This document shows, in pieces, positions 5,744-6,562 of a stretch of 6,562 nt of DNA; the stretch's first letter is position 1, and each line of letters opens with the position of its first letter. The stretch comes from an uncultured Oscillospiraceae bacterium. GTDB lineage: Bacteria; Bacillota; Clostridia; Oscillospirales; Oscillospiraceae. The stretch is from NCBI GenBank assembly GCA_947630345.1, contig CANRHF010000107.1, positions 1 through 6,562 of the forward strand, written 5' to 3'. Under the pieces are notes generated by a model, which saw nothing but the letters and a program-made list of their open reading frames with translations, was not told the origin of the DNA and did not search any database. The translations under genes were made by a program, and so were the position numbers.

Positions 5744-6355
5744 ATGCGGCCGTCGCCGGCCGGTATTGCAGTCCAGCTTTTTGGCAGCATGGGAGATGGC
5801 AACATTGTAATGCTTGCTTCAGAACGCTTCTTGGCAATGGGTGATGAACCGAAAGAGATAAATTTCAAATTACCAGACCCGGATGAAGCCGTTGATGCTT
5901 CTTCACAAATACAAATATCTGGAACTTCTCAGCTTTTGAGTAGATTATCTGAAATTGAAGAACGACTGTTTTCAAGCAATATAGCTGCTCCCGATGTCAA
6001 AAATAGCATTGGAAACGCTCATAAAGTGTTAGGTAATGCTATTCTTAAGATGTACCAATCATATGATCTTGCTCAGCCAATGTTAGGCGTATTAGACCAG
6101 ATATCGGCAGGCCTAGCGGAAAGTATTGCAGCGTTTAGCATTCCGGGATTTTCAGAAGAGAGACGGAAAAGGATTCTCGAGAGTTATCAGCAATGGGGAA
6201 GGTATGGTTGGGTCGTCCTTCTAAATGCGCCTATGAAGTATCATTATAAACCTCCGTTGAACATAGAAGATGCAAATAAAAAAGCGCTGAAGTATTGCAC
6301 TGATGCTGACATGGAGCAAATCTTTGATAAGCTAAAAAAAACAGGTGAACCATAG
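5744..6355 (+). CDS. unrecognised protein, probably 3'-truncated by an IS3 element
   Basis: This is a 203-codon frame. The ATG at 5744 follows a purine-rich AGGGAAAGAGG (5731-5741), a fair ribosome site. Other Met codons further in (5788, 5838) have none. No signal peptide or TM segment is seen. The middle (about 60-130) is helical, with LLSRLSEIEERLFSSN and NSIGNAHKVLGNAILKMYQ. The best-looking conserved stretch is near the end: ERRKRILESYQQWGRYGWVVL, then PPLNIEDANKKALKYCTDADMEQIFDKL. That stretch recalls, without proof, N-terminal parts of HEPN-type or abortive-infection-like proteins. The last codons (TGEP) run into the likely IS terminus at about 6346, so the native protein was probably longer. 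The first 40 codons are more GC-rich than the rest and open with a CGGCCG-TCGC-CGGCCG dyad (5747-5762), hinting at a composite N-terminus. Confidence 0.65.
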   Translation: MRPSPAGIAVQLFGSMGDGNIVMLASERFLAMGDEPKEINFKLPDPDEAVDASSQIQISGTSQLLSRLSEIEERLFSSNIAAPDVKNSIGNAHKVLGNAILKMYQSYDLAQPMLGVLDQISAGLAESIAAFSIPGFSEERRKRILESYQQWGRYGWVVLLNAPMKYHYKPPLNIEDANKKALKYCTDADMEQIFDKLKKTGEP

Positions 6356-6376
6356 TCAATAAAGTGGACAAGTATA
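6346..6376. mobile_element. candidate right terminus of an IS3-family element
   Basis: The transposase stop is at 6358-6356 (- strand). In IS3-family elements the terminal inverted repeat lies at or just beyond the end of orfB and begins with TG. TGAACCATAG at 6346 fits as the tip, followed by TCAATAAAGTGGACA. The opposite end is outside the window, so the repeat and any target duplication cannot be verified. Confidence 0.35.
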
Positions 6377-6562
6377 ATTCTGAAAGAAAATGGATTCAGC
6401 CTGGTTTGGGGGCAGGCCATGGTTATGGGAGTGGGGTCTGAGCGGATTATAAAAACCGGAGATGTAGGAGACGAGACTCTGCTTGAGCTGTTCGACCGAT
6501 TGGAAAGACCGCCGGTTCAGTTCTTCCTTTTTCAGATACTTGAAAAAGCACTCCATCACCGC
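6356..6562 (-). CDS. IS3-family transposase OrfB, C-terminal part (5' end outside window)
   Basis: The visible 68 residues are the end of an rve-type DDE integrase domain. AVMECFFKYLKKEELNRRSF holds the third catalytic acid (Glu4 of the visible part). SVEQLKQSLVSYISGFYNPLRPHS and LPPNQAE follow, all in the positions typical of OrfB of IS150/IS3-like elements. The enzyme catalyses copy-out/paste-in transposition of its own element. The frame continues to the window edge without a start, so the rest, and OrfA, lie to the right. The stop codon lies inside or next to the IS terminus. Whether the full copy is intact cannot be judged here. Confidence 0.88.
   Translation of the reverse strand, partial: AVMECFFKYLKKEELNRRSFQSVEQLKQSLVSYISGFYNPLRPHSHNHGLPPNQAESIFFQNYTCPLY

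Overview
The window looks like an accessory, partly decayed stretch of a moderate-GC Firmicutes (Clostridia, possibly Oscillospiraceae-like) chromosome. The basis is strong GGAGG-type ribosome sites, protein families typical of that group, and relics of an integrative element (tyrosine recombinase, DUF3854-like protein, Y-family polymerase, IS3 transposase). The genus is an inference from style, not a match.

Left part (1-2266): the 3' end of an unrecognised gene is translationally coupled (ATGA overlap) to an intact patatin-like phospholipase on the + strand. A TetR-family regulator faces it tail to tail, with stop codons overlapping by 7 bp. Upstream of tetR, on the - strand, is a consensus-like sigma-A promoter. 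It feeds a roughly 115-nt structured leader that ends in an intrinsic terminator. The outer helix of the folded leader and the terminator use the same bases, which is the logic of a transcriptional riboswitch. The 5' and 3' conserved-looking segments resemble the yybP-ykoY (Mn2+) class, but the internal loop is only a partial match. A perfect 7-bp dyad between the terminator and the tetR start is a candidate autoregulatory operator.

Middle (2257-3013): an 80-codon C-terminal remnant of a tyrosine recombinase is followed by about 300 bp with no recognisable gene. Then come three back-to-back perfect hairpins (13, 27 and 6 bp arms). The first of these is also a convincing terminator for the - strand gene to its right.

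Right part (3014-6562): an intact, AT-rich gene for a three-TM membrane protein with a bacterial Ig-like domain lies 30 bp downstream of a dinB/Y-family polymerase pseudogene on the same strand. That pseudogene carries one +1 and two -1 indels plus one in-frame TGA. Correcting the indels restores a 415-aa frame. Its intact promoter abuts a divergently oriented, truncated DUF3854-like gene. Next is a 203-codon gene of unknown function whose 3' end seems to have been cut by an IS3-family insertion; the transposase C-terminus runs off the right edge.

Overall, an ordinary regulated patatin locus sits beside the wreckage of one or more integrative elements. The most interesting item is the riboswitch-like leader in front of a lone TetR regulator; the tandem hairpin array is second.
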